DNA of 56,249 nt from Salipiger thiooxidans (GCF_900102075.1 NZ_FNAV01000023.1:1-56249); one strand, 5' to 3'; shown: positions 1-9,071, numbered from the stretch's first letter. Program-made: numbers and translations. The notes: a model not told the origin generated them from the letters alone.

Positions 1-338
1 GCTTGATCACCTTCCACGGCTTGGCGTTCCTGCGGGGTGGAATAACGGCGTGAGCGCCGCGTTCAGCGATGGCATCGTGGCACTTGCGGGTGTCGTAGGC
101 ACCGTCTGCCGTGACACTGCCGATCTCCTGGCCCTCCGGGATCTGGCTGAGAAGGTCGGGCAAGACCGGCGCATCGCCGATGTGGCTCCCGGTGATCTCA
201 ACGGCTCGAACCTCCAGCGTTTCCTCGTCGATCCCGAGGTGGATCTTGCGCCAGACGCGACGTTTCGGGGCACCGTGCTTGCGGGCGTGCCATTCGCCTT
301 CGCCCTCGACCTTGATGCCGGTGCTGTCCGCTATGCTG
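1..338 (-). pseudogene. IS5-family transposase fragment
   Basis: The minus strand reads through the window edge as the central part of an IS5-type DDE transposase: an ADSTGIKV motif, then WRKIHLGID, GDAPVLPDLL, TADGAYDTRKCHDA and VIPPRRNAKPWK. ADSTG carries the first catalytic Asp and TADGAYD the second. Upstream of ADSTG, at about position 338, the reading loses family similarity, so the N-terminal half is absent or frameshifted. The C-terminal half lies outside the window. No terminal inverted repeat was found. It is a decayed or edge-cut insertion sequence and marks this end as accessory DNA. Confidence 0.8.
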
Positions 339-621
339 GAGGAACATGACGGAAAAGGCCAGCCTCTTGGTAGGCCCGAGTTGGTCTGGGTGGCAGGAGC
401 ACGACAAGCGGCTCCTGCAAGTAGGTGGAGACGGTTGCACCTACGGTGCAGGTCAGCTTTTCCATGTGCGCCTGCGGCATGGGTCGCACGTCATATCGCC
501 AGATCCGTCGGCTTGGAAAGACCGGTTTCTATGTCAATTTGAACTTGGGTTAAGTCGCCGAACAGAGCGAACCGCAGCTTGTACCAACAGTCTCGAGCTG
601 GAGTATGCCGAGTGAAGTCCC

Positions 622-852
622 CTAGCTGTTTTCAGCCCACTGTTCATCCATGAAAGCTTTTAACTCCGCCTCGCTCAGTGTCGCCTCAGTTGATATCGCT
701 CGCGCACGTAGCTGCACTGACGCAATGCGCTCCATCAGGTTGCTTGGCTGGCCGCCTGGTTGGTCATCAGATCGTATCGGCTTCCGCACTAGCTTACCCT
801 CCTGAGACCTAAGACCCGAGGGCAATCCTATCAGCATTTTGCTGACGATCAA
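622..852 (-). CDS. Hypothetical protein, 76 aa
   Basis: This short open frame ends in an acidic, helical-looking tail (TEATLSEAELKAFMDEQW) that reads like genuine protein. No family is recognised and no clear ribosome binding site was seen; later starts are possible. It lies between the IS5 fragment and the nucleotidyltransferase gene, in lower-GC DNA than most of the window, so it may be the remnant of a longer gene. Existence is uncertain. Confidence 0.3.
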   Translation of the reverse strand: MIVSKMLIGLPSGLRSQEGKLVRKPIRSDDQPGGQPSNLMERIASVQLRARAISTEATLSEAELKAFMDEQWAENS

Positions 853-1313
853 ATTTCTGGGGTGTTTGAAAGCTGGTACTTTCGCCGGGTCCCAAAGGCC
901 GGCGAAGTGCGCTTAACGCAATGGCGCGAAGCGCTGCGATAGTTGATGTCTCCGCGCTTCGCGCCTTTGCTATCCCTGCCTTCGTCGTAGCAAGCGTCGG
1001 CCCACTCAAAGCGAGTGTCATCTGTCTTGAAAAGCCCTGATGGGTTTCCGCGCCCACGTGTGTCGGGTAGCTCTGCCTATGCATGATGATTTACGTGTCG
1101 ATCAGCAACGACCGGCGCACGGCCGCAAGCGCATTGCGGATTAACGAATTGAACCGCCCCCTCAGGAAGATCTACATAGCCGATGGCGCCGCATGCCATA
1201 TACTCAGGAGGTTTGCGGTCTGAGGCCGCCTCTGGACAACCCGTCGGGATGACGGGGTGAAGTCCTTCGTCACGCAGACCAAACTTCCTGATCCTTGGAC
1301 CATCCTCTCCAGT
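853..1313. other. Stretch without a supported gene
   Basis: About 460 bases between the small hypothetical gene and the nucleotidyltransferase. The open frames present look random and have no family resemblance. No tRNA, strong terminator or long inverted repeat was seen. It is probably decayed accessory DNA. Confidence 0.5.
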
Positions 1314-2333
1314 TCACGCGAGCCCGTGCAGAAGGTCTTTTGTGCCCGACATGCGTCCGAGGCTTGAGGCGATCCGCTCTCGCCATCGGGGGCCTTGCGA
1401 CAGCGCGTGGTCGTAAGCTTCGGCGAGTTCGTCAGGCCGATCGTCGGCGAGGATACGGATGAGGAACTCAGCCTGGGCCCGGTCTTTTCGTGCCTTCGCT
1501 TCGTCCGGCCCGCCGTGCCGTCTGCTGGCCACGATCAGCTTGTGGATCGCAAAGCGCTCGGGGCGCGGGATCTGCACAAGGACTCCGGAGCGGTAGAGCG
1601 CCAAGGCGTGAATCGGCTCCGCAATCAGGAAATTGAGGTAGTTCAACGCTTGTGCGCTGACCCCCAGTGCCGGAAGCGGCTTGATGCCCTCGTCGCCAAA
1701 AGCCGGTGTCAGGAACTCGACCATGGCCTCGCCGCCGCTTTGGCGCCACTTCCAGATCTGCCGATCATAAACCCCGGGGACAGCTTCGAATTTCATCGAC
1801 CGAAGAATCTCCCCCGGCTCTTCCTCCACCCGGTCGCCAAGTGCCACTGAGAGCCGCTCGAAACTCGCGAAATCGATGTCACCTGTCTGGGCAAGCTCTT
1901 CAGAGTCAAAGCGAACGCCAAGCTCCCCCTGATAGAGCCCGTAGGCTCCGGTTCCGATCAACGTACCGCCCAGCCGGAAGACGCCCGCGCGCGCGAACGC
2001 CAGGAGCAAGGAGCCTGTCTCCCGATCGGTTGCGATCATGCCTTCGGCCCTCAGAACGCGCGCCAGACGAGACATGCGTTTTCTTCGCTCTTGGGCCTCT
2101 GCTTTCAAGTCGGCAGCGTGTGCCAGGCGATCGCGCAATTCTGGACTGTCCTCGCCGAGGTAGCGGCTCTTCATCTCGGTCCCGATCCGGAACCGGTCAT
2201 AGAGATAGGTCCGCCCATTGCGGCGACGCTCCTCGATACTGCCGATGATCTCCGACGCCGCCTCGTCGAGATGCATGCGCAGCAAGTCTTGATACGCGAC
2301 TTGGGCGGCGCGGGAGTGCGATATCGGATCCAT
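1314..2333 (-). CDS. Nucleotidyltransferase-fold protein, GSU2403-like
   Basis: The 339-aa product resembles the GSU2403/NTP_transf_8 group of nucleotidyltransferase-fold proteins. The fold signature is visible near residues 120-155: a Gly-rich LGGTLIGTGAYGLYQGELGV segment followed by a GDIDFASF acidic motif, the usual metal-binding Asp pair. A charged N-terminal helical region precedes it, and the C-terminal half is rich in Leu/Ala/Arg helices. Members of this fold include MNT-type antitoxins, AbiEii-type toxins and nucleotide-modifying enzymes; the substrate here is unknown. It is a single gene in accessory DNA, and upstream repeats at 2354-2420 suggest local regulation. Family call is fairly secure, function is not. 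Confidence 0.7.
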   Translation of the reverse strand: MDPISHSRAAQVAYQDLLRMHLDEAASEIIGSIEERRRNGRTYLYDRFRIGTEMKSRYLGEDSPELRDRLAHAADLKAEAQERRKRMSRLARVLRAEGMIATDRETGSLLLAFARAGVFRLGGTLIGTGAYGLYQGELGVRFDSEELAQTGDIDFASFERLSVALGDRVEEEPGEILRSMKFEAVPGVYDRQIWKWRQSGGEAMVEFLTPAFGDEGIKPLPALGVSAQALNYLNFLIAEPIHALALYRSGVLVQIPRPERFAIHKLIVASRRHGGPDEAKARKDRAQAEFLIRILADDRPDELAEAYDHALSQGPRWRERIASSLGRMSGTKDLLHGLA

Positions 2334-2353
2334 CTTGTACCTGCGTTTCGCCC

Positions 2354-2420
2354 GTGTGCATCAAATACGAAATTGATACACACATTGGCGGTCTGCAGCA
2401 AAGTATTTTTTGATGCACAC
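2354..2420. promoter_or_regulatory. Operator-like inverted repeats upstream of the nucleotidyltransferase
   Basis: GTGTGCATCAAA at 2354-2365 has a perfect inverted copy TTTGATGCACAC at 2409-2420. A third half-site, ATTGATACACAC, lies at 2372-2383. The three lie 20-80 bases upstream of the minus-strand gene start at 2333, where an operator would be expected. The AT-rich DNA between them could hold the promoter. The binding protein is not known. Confidence 0.5.
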
Positions 2421-2500
2421 ACAATTCTTGGATTTTGGCCACGCACCTCAGAGTCGATCTGCGCCCGACACCTGAAAATGGGACAGCAAGACAAAGACGG

Positions 2501-3634
2501 TTACTCACGCAGCGGATCAAAAGCTCGGCAAATTTCGGTGTAATCGCAGTGCTCAGACACCAGATAGACGACGCAACTTGGAGCTGGGGTCGTTGTCCTT
2601 GAGTTCTCCGCCCCCGGGAATGGGAAGGAGAAGATCATGTGGAAACGTCTGATAAGTCTCAGCCTTACGTTTGGACTGGCTGCCGCCGGACCGCCGGTAT
2701 CGGCGCAAGTGGTCTGGCGACCGCTCTGCCGCCAGTTCAGCTTGACGCGCGTGCGCATGGCCTGATAGGCTTCCACGGTCTCGCCCTCTCTGGGTCCATG
2801 CCCGGCCACGACATCGGCTTCGTTCTTCAGCTCGGCCGCGACGGCCGCCCGAACGGCGGGATCGCGGATCTCATCCTGCGGCGGCGTGCGGTCTCCCGCG
2901 AACACCTTCGCGAGGTCGCCATTGGACAACGCGCCGGCCATCCGATCGACGAGGGCCTCGATGGCGGGAACGTCGGCAAGCTGGTGGTGCTTGTCCACGG
3001 TCAGCAGCTGATCGAGGGCCAGATGCTCGGCAAGATCCCGCGGCACCGCGACGCCGTCGACGATCCGATGTCCCTTCTCCAGCACCACGGTCAGGCGCGC
3101 GGAGGACTCTTCGTCCAGGCTTTCCGCCCGCGCCCGCCACATCGCCGCCTGCGCGAGGGAATGCGCCCCTTGCAGCACGTACCCGGCAAGTTCCTCCGGC
3201 GCCGTGCCCATCTGCGCCACCACCTCGGGGTCTTTCGAGAACGCGCTGGTCAGCGCGTCCCGCAGATCGTCCAGCGTTCTGGTGATCTTGCCGACACGCG
3301 GATCGTCTGCCCCCAGCCCCTCACGCACATGCTGCAGGGATGACAGGGTGAGGTTTGCAAAGAGATCGTCACCCGGCTCCGCAATCGTGGCGTGATCTCG
3401 GAAGAAGGGATCGGCCTGCGTCGCAGACAGCAGCTCCGCGCTGGTGCGGGAGAACTCCGCCTCCATCCGCACGCGCTCGGGGCTGGCCTCCATGGCCTGG
3501 ATGCTGTCCCAGGTCTCCTGCGCCTCGGCCAGCATCTTGTCCCGCGCCTGCATCATGGCCGCGACGGGATCAAAGCGCCCGTCCTGCGCGGTGGCATGGG
3601 TCTCGGACGGCATCAGGGTATCGGGCTCGACCAT
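2501..3634 (-). CDS. Hypothetical plasmid protein, C-terminus probably replaced
   Basis: The start at 3634 is chosen because GGAGG lies a few bases upstream of this ATG; the frame itself stays open to 3757. The body is acidic, Ala/Glu-rich and helical with no transmembrane segment or recognised domain. From about residue 303 (after VKLNWRQ) the frame runs antisense across a plus-strand signal-peptide sequence at 2637, so the last 70 or so residues are probably not original. This suggests a recombination junction near 2715-2725. It lies beside a ParA-like fragment, as expected for conjugative-plasmid debris. Function unknown. Confidence 0.5.
   Translation of the reverse strand: MVEPDTLMPSETHATAQDGRFDPVAAMMQARDKMLAEAQETWDSIQAMEASPERVRMEAEFSRTSAELLSATQADPFFRDHATIAEPGDDLFANLTLSSLQHVREGLGADDPRVGKITRTLDDLRDALTSAFSKDPEVVAQMGTAPEELAGYVLQGAHSLAQAAMWRARAESLDEESSARLTVVLEKGHRIVDGVAVPRDLAEHLALDQLLTVDKHHQLADVPAIEALVDRMAGALSNGDLAKVFAGDRTPPQDEIRDPAVRAAVAAELKNEADVVAGHGPREGETVEAYQAMRTRVKLNWRQSGRQTTCADTGGPAAASPNVRLRLIRRFHMIFSFPFPGAENSRTTTPAPSCVVYLVSEHCDYTEICRAFDPLRE
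2637..2765 (+). pseudogene. 5' stub of a secreted or periplasmic protein gene
   Basis: An ATG preceded by a GAAGGAGAAG ribosome binding site opens a classic signal peptide: MWKR, a hydrophobic LISLSLTFGLAAAG core and a VSAQ cleavage motif. After about 28 residues the frame runs into the antisense of the neighbouring hypothetical gene and stops at 2763-2765. Good translation signals joined to a nonsense tail indicate a real gene truncated by recombination. The original product cannot be named; small exported proteins of conjugation systems begin this way. Confidence 0.45.
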
Positions 3635-3740
3635 GAGAGAGCCTCCTTCTTCCAGGGTTTGCGCCGACGCGAAGAACGCCTGCGACAGCTTTTCCATGAA
3701 CGCATTGCCGGGACCGGAGAGCGAGGCGAGCAGACCAAGA

Positions 3741-4316
3741 CTGGAATACGACCGCATGGAAGCCCAGGGCTATGATCTCGTCCTGATCGACACCCGCCCG
3801 GGCGCCAATGCCGACACCGAGGACCTGATCCTCGCCACCGATCTCGTGCTGATCCCGACCCGGCCCGGGCAGTCGGACTACTCGATTGCCGAGCGGACGC
3901 TCGAATGGTTCGAGGACATCCTCAAGACCGTCAGGCCCGACTCCCCCACCCCGGCGTTGCGCACGGTGCTGACCGCGGTGCCAGCCAAGATGATCTCGGT
4001 GCTCACCGGGGATCTCGACATCGCCAGCCTGACCCCGCGCGATCGCGACGCCTTGCAGGCTGTCATGGACATGCCGCATGCGCTGCCAAAGGCCGCCGAG
4101 CACGCAAAGGCGAGCAGCCGGCTCGCAGAGGCCACGGCCCGCTACGCGGGCCACGCCACGCCCAGGCCGCAAGAGCCGAGGCCGACGTCACACCTGACCT
4201 GGCACCGGCGGGCAAGGAGACCCCCGCGGGCGCAAAGCGGCCGCAGCCAGCGCCGCGGAAGTGGACACGGCAGCGCTGCCAGGTGGTGGACAGCACCCGC
4301 GCGGTGGCGGCCATGA
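3741..4316 (+). pseudogene. ParA/VirC1-like ATPase, 3' fragment
   Basis: The frame begins abruptly within a P-loop ATPase of the ParA/MinD/VirC1 type. DLVLIDTRPGANADTEDLIL resembles the Walker B and switch region, followed by TDLVLIPTRPGQSDY. The Walker A half is missing and there is no proper start, so the 5' part was lost at a junction near 3741. After about 4175 the plausible C-terminus (APAGKETPAGAKRPQ) is found in another frame, pointing to a frameshift as well. It is unrelated in detail to the intact parA at 40395. It is a relic of another plasmid. Confidence 0.6.
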
Positions 4317-4339
4317 TGCCCTCAGCTCCCCCGGTCGGC

Positions 4340-4969
4340 TCAGTCAAGCGGCTGGGTGTTTCTGTCCGGGCGCGCAAGGCTGAAACGATCCGCCGTTCTG
4401 CAATAGAGGCCCGCGCCGCCCATGCGAGCAATCGGCAGAAACGCCTCTAGATCAATTCTGGCCGCCTCTGAATCGAGCATCAGCGCGTCCTCGACGTGAA
4501 GCGCGAGAATGTCCCCCAGAACGATTTTCTGGCGTGTGCGCGTCGATATGGTTTGCATCAACTGACATTCCAACCGGACAGGCGATTGCGCGATGCCGGG
4601 AACCCCGTTGGCAGTGGCTGGGGCCATGGCGAGCGCGGCTATGTCGGCTTCGCTTTCGGCGTAGGGCAGGTCCGTCGCGGTCTGGTTCATCTGTGTCGCC
4701 AGCGCTTCGGTCACCAGATTGACCGTAAAACGTTCGGTTTCCATGATGTTGCGCACGGTGTCTTTGAGCGGTTTTTCGGGGTGTTCCAAAATTCCGAGCG
4801 CCACAATTGCCGGGTCATGGCCCATCACGTTGAAGAAACTATAGGGGGCAAGGTTGACGATGCCCTCGGGCGAGAGGGTGGATACCCATGCAATCGGGCG
4901 CGGCACCACAAGCGACGACAGAAGTTTGTAGCGTTTGCGCGCCTCGAGGGACGTCAAGTCGTATTGCAT
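4340..4969 (-). CDS. Flavin reductase family protein
   Basis: The 209-aa product fits the FMN-binding split-barrel flavin reductase family: a KLLSSLVVPRPIAWVST segment near the N-terminus, then LAPYSFFNVMGHDPAIV, which contacts the flavin, and TERFTVNLV. The start at 4969 (MQYDLTSLEAR) matches family length better than the in-frame ATG 36 bases upstream. It follows the TRAP solute-binding gene by 67 bases on the same strand and is probably the last gene of the nitrilase-TRAP operon. It may supply reduced flavin to an oxygenase or be an oxidoreductase for the imported substrate; no partner oxygenase lies nearby. Confidence 0.8.
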   Translation of the reverse strand: MQYDLTSLEARKRYKLLSSLVVPRPIAWVSTLSPEGIVNLAPYSFFNVMGHDPAIVALGILEHPEKPLKDTVRNIMETERFTVNLVTEALATQMNQTATDLPYAESEADIAALAMAPATANGVPGIAQSPVRLECQLMQTISTRTRQKIVLGDILALHVEDALMLDSEAARIDLEAFLPIARMGGAGLYCRTADRFSLARPDRNTQPLD

Positions 4970-5036
4970 GGAAAAGCCTCTCTCAAACAGCGGCTGCCCT
5001 GACATGGGACAGGGCAGCGCGGGTTTTGGGGATGTC

Positions 5037-6065
5037 TTACTGCGTTGCTGTGCGCTCTGCAGCGTCCAGAAGCACCGCGAGCATCTCCGCGGTCTTGGGA
5101 TCTTCGTTCAACAGCTCAAGCACAGCGACGCGCATTTCGGCCAGAAGGGCGTCACGTTCGTCTTTCGGGAGGTAATGGACGGTGCCCCCCATCTCTTCCC
5201 AGGTTTTGTAGGCGTTGGCCTGATCTTCCAGAACATAGTCGTAAAGCTCTGGCTCAAGGGCGGTGGCCTCTTCTTGCAGCATGGTTTTCAAGTCTTCTGG
5301 CAGGGTGTCCCACCAAATCTTGCTGACCATCATGACTTCGCCCATCACGCCGTCTTCGGTGGCGGTGATGTGTTTCACGATGTCGTAGAGTTTGAGCGAG
5401 GTGAACGCGGGCGGCGAGCTTTTCATGCCGTCCACGGTGCCTTGCTGCAAGGCTGTGGCAACCTCGCTGAAGTCGATGGGCACGGCGGTTGCACCCATTA
5501 GTTCGACGCCTTTGCGTTCGACTTTTGAGGCGAGCACGCGGAGTTTTTTGCCGTTGAAGGCCTCTACGGTGTCGCCGGGAAAGGCGGTCGCAAAGGCGGT
5601 GTTGCCGTAGATATAGGTGCCAAGACCGACGAGGCCCTTGTCGGTGCCGAGGTTGAGGAAGGTTTCGCGGAAAGTCGGATCGCTGAACACCCGTTGAGCG
5701 TGGCGGGCATCTTCGAAAATCGCGGGCAGGTCGGTGACCTGAAAGCGCGAGTCGACGCCAACGAGATAGGCGGCGGGGCCGGTGTAGAACTCGACGGTGC
5801 CGAATTGCAGGCCCTCGATCATACGGGCGTTCGAACCAAGCTGTGCAGCGGGGTACAGTTCGGTTTTGATTCGGCCTTCGGAACGTTCCTCGACACGTGC
5901 GGCAAAGCGTTTGATGGCTTCTGTCTGGACATCATTCACGGTGGCGGTGGCCAGTTTCATGGTGAACTCTTGCGCAAAGGCAGGGGTGGCGCCGAGGGTC
6001 GCAAGCACGAGGCAGGTGCCCGCGGCTTTGATCATGTTGCGTCGGCTGGGTCGGAATAGTGACAT
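5037..6065 (-). CDS. dctP: TRAP transporter solute-binding protein, DctP type
   Basis: This periplasmic receptor (342 aa) captures a substrate, usually an organic acid, for the TRAP permease encoded upstream. The start at 6065 gives a Tat-like or Sec signal peptide (RPSRRNMIKAAG, hydrophobic core, AFAQ cleavage). The mature part shows the DctP fold: LATATVNDVQTEAIKRFAARVEERS near the start, a central GKKLRVLAS segment and FSEVATALQQGTVDG, the region that normally positions the substrate-binding residues. The longer open frame to 6593 is antisense to the permease gene. It lies 35 bases downstream of dctM. Substrate unknown; the nitrilase in the operon suggests a nitrile, amide or derived acid. 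Confidence 0.9.
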   Translation of the reverse strand: MSLFRPSRRNMIKAAGTCLVLATLGATPAFAQEFTMKLATATVNDVQTEAIKRFAARVEERSEGRIKTELYPAAQLGSNARMIEGLQFGTVEFYTGPAAYLVGVDSRFQVTDLPAIFEDARHAQRVFSDPTFRETFLNLGTDKGLVGLGTYIYGNTAFATAFPGDTVEAFNGKKLRVLASKVERKGVELMGATAVPIDFSEVATALQQGTVDGMKSSPPAFTSLKLYDIVKHITATEDGVMGEVMMVSKIWWDTLPEDLKTMLQEEATALEPELYDYVLEDQANAYKTWEEMGGTVHYLPKDERDALLAEMRVAVLELLNEDPKTAEMLAVLLDAAERTATQ

Positions 6066-6100
6066 GTGGGAGCTCCATTTTGAGGGTCTAGAGAGAGGGA

Positions 6101-7375
6101 TCAGAACAAGAGTTGCGGCAGGGAGATCGCGGGCACATAGGTGATCAGAAGTAGGGCCAGCGTTTGCAGGATGATGAAGGGCACCAATCCGGCGCTGATG
6201 CGCGAAATCGGGGCGCCGAACAGGGCATTGGAGGTGAAGATGTTCAGACCGAAGGGCGGTGTGAACATGCCGATGCTCAGATTCACGGCCATGATAACGC
6301 CGAAGTGGACGAGGTTTACGTCGAGATGGGTGACCACGGGCACCAGCATCGGCGTCAACAGAACGATCGCGGAGACCGGGTCCATCAAACAGCCCACGAT
6401 CAGCAGGAAGATGTTGATCGTCAGCAGGACCACCCAGGGCTCGCTCGAGGCGGCTTCGACGAAATTGACGAGGGTTTGCGGCACGCCGCTGGTGGTGAGG
6501 ACCCAGGAAAAAACCCCGGAGGCGGCGACGACGAGCAGGATTTGCGCGGTCAGATGGGCAGAGCTGAGCACAACGCTCCAGATTTCGCGCCACGTGATTT
6601 CACGATAAAAGAACCGCGCGACCAGAACACCGTAGACGCCCGCAACACCTGCCGATTCCGTCGGGGAAAAGATGCCGGAATAAATGCCGCCGAGGATGAC
6701 GACAGGCGTACCGAGTGCGGGCAGGGCCGAGAGCAGGAGCGACAGGGCCTCGCCTTTTTGCACGGTGTCGGCGCCCGAAGGTTCCATTTTGCGTGACACC
6801 CAGAGGATGTATCCGACAATGACGAGGCCGAGCAGCAGGGCGGGCAGAATCCCGGCGGCAAAGAGCGCGGTGACGGATTGCTCGGAGGAGGCCGCATAAA
6901 GGATCATCAGGATGCTGGGCGGCATGACGCTTGCGATGCCGCCTGCGGAGGTGATGAGGCCAAGGGAAAACTTTTCGCTATAGCCGCCGTCGCGCAGGCT
7001 AGGGTACATCAACCGGCCGATGGCGGCGACGGTGGCCGGGCTTGAGCCGGAGACCGCGCCGAAAAATTCGCTGGCGCCGATGGCCGTCATCGGGCGGGCG
7101 GATTTCAATCCGCCGCACAGCATCAGGATGCAATTGACGATGCGCCGCGACACGCCGCCGCGCGACATGATCTCACCTGCAAAGATAAAGAACGGCACGG
7201 AGAGCAGGGCGAATTTATCCAGGCCACCGAACATGATCTGCGGCACCATCGTGGCGGGTACACTCATCTGGGTGAGGATGGCGGCGCTCGCGGTGGTCAG
7301 CAGGACAAGATAGATCGGCAAGCCGACGATCAGCAGCAGCAGCGGCAAGCCGGCGAGAATGGCGATGAGTGTCAT
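6101..7375 (-). CDS. dctM: TRAP transporter large permease, DctM type
   Basis: The 424-aa protein is a multi-pass inner-membrane protein that drives Na+-coupled import of the solute delivered by the binding protein. About 12 hydrophobic segments span the sequence. Family signatures are FALLSVPFFIFAGEIMSRGG near residue 60, GSSPATVAAIG near residue 110, and PPSILMILYA and MFTPPFGLNIF further on. Length is normal for DctM. Its start overlaps the end of the small permease gene by 4 bases (ATGA), a translationally coupled arrangement. Confidence 0.95.
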   Translation of the reverse strand: MTLIAILAGLPLLLLIVGLPIYLVLLTTASAAILTQMSVPATMVPQIMFGGLDKFALLSVPFFIFAGEIMSRGGVSRRIVNCILMLCGGLKSARPMTAIGASEFFGAVSGSSPATVAAIGRLMYPSLRDGGYSEKFSLGLITSAGGIASVMPPSILMILYAASSEQSVTALFAAGILPALLLGLVIVGYILWVSRKMEPSGADTVQKGEALSLLLSALPALGTPVVILGGIYSGIFSPTESAGVAGVYGVLVARFFYREITWREIWSVVLSSAHLTAQILLVVAASGVFSWVLTTSGVPQTLVNFVEAASSEPWVVLLTINIFLLIVGCLMDPVSAIVLLTPMLVPVVTHLDVNLVHFGVIMAVNLSIGMFTPPFGLNIFTSNALFGAPISRISAGLVPFIILQTLALLLITYVPAISLPQLLF

Positions 7376-7899
7376 TTGGAACCTGCCAGTGCGTCTTGAA
7401 CTTCGACGGGCTCGGATGCGGCGAGGAGCTGGTCGGAAACGAGCAGCGAGAGGCTGCGCACGATGCCACCAAGGCAGGCCAGCACAAAGGCCGCGAAGAT
7501 CGAGCCATTGACGTATTGCTTGGGAATTTCGGCCACGTTTGTCACCTGGGAGAACCGGGCGACCAACTCGACGACGAGATAGGCGTTATAGGCGAAATAG
7601 CCGCAGAGGATGGCGCCTGCGGCGGCGAGGACAAAGGCGACCCAGCGCAATGCGGCACGCGGCAAAAGCGGTTTGAGAATTTCGGCAGAGAGGTTTTCCC
7701 CGTGCAGGGTCAACCGATAGGACATCAGGCACACCGACCAGATGATGAGCAGGGTCGTGACCTCCTCGGCCCAGAAGATCGGGCTGTGAAACAGGTATCG
7801 CCCTGCAACATTGGCGGCGTTGATTAGAAGGGCGGCGGCAAAGGCGAGCCCGGAGAGCAGGTTGAGCAAGTGAGTGAAAGCGCCGGATAAGCGTTGCAT
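7372..7899 (-). CDS. dctQ: TRAP transporter small permease, DctQ type
   Basis: The 175-aa small membrane subunit of the TRAP permease has four hydrophobic segments. The motifs AANVAGRYLFHSPIFWAEEV and TLLIIWSVCLMSYRL are characteristic of DctQ. The start at 7899 (MQRLSG) is preferred because a GGGGGTG purine stretch precedes it; an ATG at 7917 would overlap the nitrilase gene by 8 bases. It overlaps dctM by 4 bases. Confidence 0.9.
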   Translation of the reverse strand: MQRLSGAFTHLLNLLSGLAFAAALLINAANVAGRYLFHSPIFWAEEVTTLLIIWSVCLMSYRLTLHGENLSAEILKPLLPRAALRWVAFVLAAAGAILCGYFAYNAYLVVELVARFSQVTNVAEIPKQYVNGSIFAAFVLACLGGIVRSLSLLVSDQLLAASEPVEVQDALAGSK

Positions 7900-7909
7900 C
7901 GTCACCCCC

Positions 7910-8842
7910 TTATCCATTGGCTCTGGAGTAGGTGACTGGCGCGCGGGGCGTCGTGTTCACCCGCAGTTCGAAAACATCCGGACGGGCGTAGTGCCCGGCG
8001 GCGTCGAAATCGAGCTTGCCCCGTGTCACGGCGTGCAGATCGATCTCCGCGACAAGGATGCCCTCCTCGTCGAACAGCGGCCCGGCAAGGACATTGCCCA
8101 AGGGATCAAGGATCACGCTGCCACCGCGCATCATGATGCGATCGGGATCGGTCCGGGTGAAGGCATAGTCTTCGGGGAAGTCTTTTTCCCTCAGCACCTG
8201 GCAGCTCGAAAACACAAAGGTGCGCCCTTCGAGGGCGATGTGTCTCACTGTCGCTTGCCAGCTGTCCCGGTCGTCGGCGGTGGGGGCGCAATAGAGGTTG
8301 ATGCCCTGACCATACATGGCCATGCGCATCATCGGCATGTAGTTTTCCCAGCAGATCACGGCGCCGAGGTTGCCAATGTCAGTGTCAAAGGTGGGCAGTG
8401 TCGAGCCATCGCCAAAGCCCCAGACCAGACGTTCCGCGCCGGTTGGCATCAGCTTGCGATGTTTGCCCAAAAGCGCCCCGTCGGGGCCAAAGAAGACCAC
8501 CGTGCAATAGAGCGTGCCCGCCTCGCGTTCGATGACGCCCATCACGAGGTAAAGCCCGGCTGCGGCGGCCGCCTGTCCCAGACGCTCGGTCTCGGCGCCG
8601 GGGATTTCAATGGCGCTGTCGGCGTAGCGCCGGAACTCTTCGCGACCTGCGTCCGTGCGCACCCCGACGGAGATCTCGTAGCTCTGCTCCTTGGGGTATG
8701 CGGAAATATAGGCTTCGGGGAACACGGCGAGACGACAGCCCTGCGCACCGGCCTCGGCAATCAGCACCTCCGCCTTGGCGAGGCTGGCCTCGATATCGAA
8801 TGGCACGGCGCCTGCCTGGATCACTGCCGCTTTGAAAGTCAT
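7910..8842 (-). CDS. Nitrilase (carbon-nitrogen hydrolase)
   Basis: The 310-aa protein is a classical nitrilase-superfamily enzyme with a complete triad: Glu43 in LAVFPEAYISAYP, Lys130 in GKHRKLMPT and Cys164 in AVICWENYMP. The CWENYMP context and the FPEAYISAYPK segment are typical of true nitrilases, which convert nitriles to carboxylic acids and ammonia, rather than of amidases or beta-ureidopropionases. It is the first gene of a leftward operon with dctQ, dctM, dctP and a flavin reductase. The upstream region up to the TrmB regulator carries two palindromes. The exact nitrile cannot be read from sequence. Confidence 0.85.
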   Translation of the reverse strand: MTFKAAVIQAGAVPFDIEASLAKAEVLIAEAGAQGCRLAVFPEAYISAYPKEQSYEISVGVRTDAGREEFRRYADSAIEIPGAETERLGQAAAAAGLYLVMGVIEREAGTLYCTVVFFGPDGALLGKHRKLMPTGAERLVWGFGDGSTLPTFDTDIGNLGAVICWENYMPMMRMAMYGQGINLYCAPTADDRDSWQATVRHIALEGRTFVFSSCQVLREKDFPEDYAFTRTDPDRIMMRGGSVILDPLGNVLAGPLFDEEGILVAEIDLHAVTRGKLDFDAAGHYARPDVFELRVNTTPRAPVTYSRANG

Positions 8843-8950
8843 CGCTCACCTCGGTTAGTCGATTGGTTTAGACACCGGTGTTTTGTGTGAATTTTGCGCC
8901 CGCCTGTCAACATCGCCCATATAATCCCGCTTTTTCAGCCTATTATGGCG

Positions 8951-8974
8951 TTCAAACGATCATGATCGTTCGAA
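8951..8974. promoter_or_regulatory. 24-bp palindrome in the nitrilase/trmB intergenic region
   Basis: The core AACGATCATGATCGTT is a perfect 16-bp palindrome. Extended outward by four bases on each side the two halves still match at 11 of 12 positions (TTCAAACGATCA against TTCGAACGATCA). It lies about 110 bases upstream of the nitrilase start, within the divergent promoter region. It is a good candidate operator for the TrmB-family regulator or another local factor. Confidence 0.6.
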
Positions 8975-9016
8975 TTTGATCACTTATTAGGCGATTCTGT
9001 GAGGACTTCAGGCATT

Positions 9017-9071
9017 CTGTCGGACGTTTTCGACACACGAATCGACTCGGTTTGTCGAACGCTTCCGACAG
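9017..9071. promoter_or_regulatory. Long imperfect inverted repeat upstream of trmB-like gene
   Basis: Arms of 19 bases at 9017-9035 (CTGTCGGACGTTTTCGACA) and 9053-9071 match at 16 of 19 positions across a 17-base spacer. Each arm contains TGTCGGA/TTCGACA half-sites. It lies about 70 bases before the regulator start. It may be an operator for autoregulation; as RNA it would form a hairpin, but no T-run follows. Confidence 0.5.
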
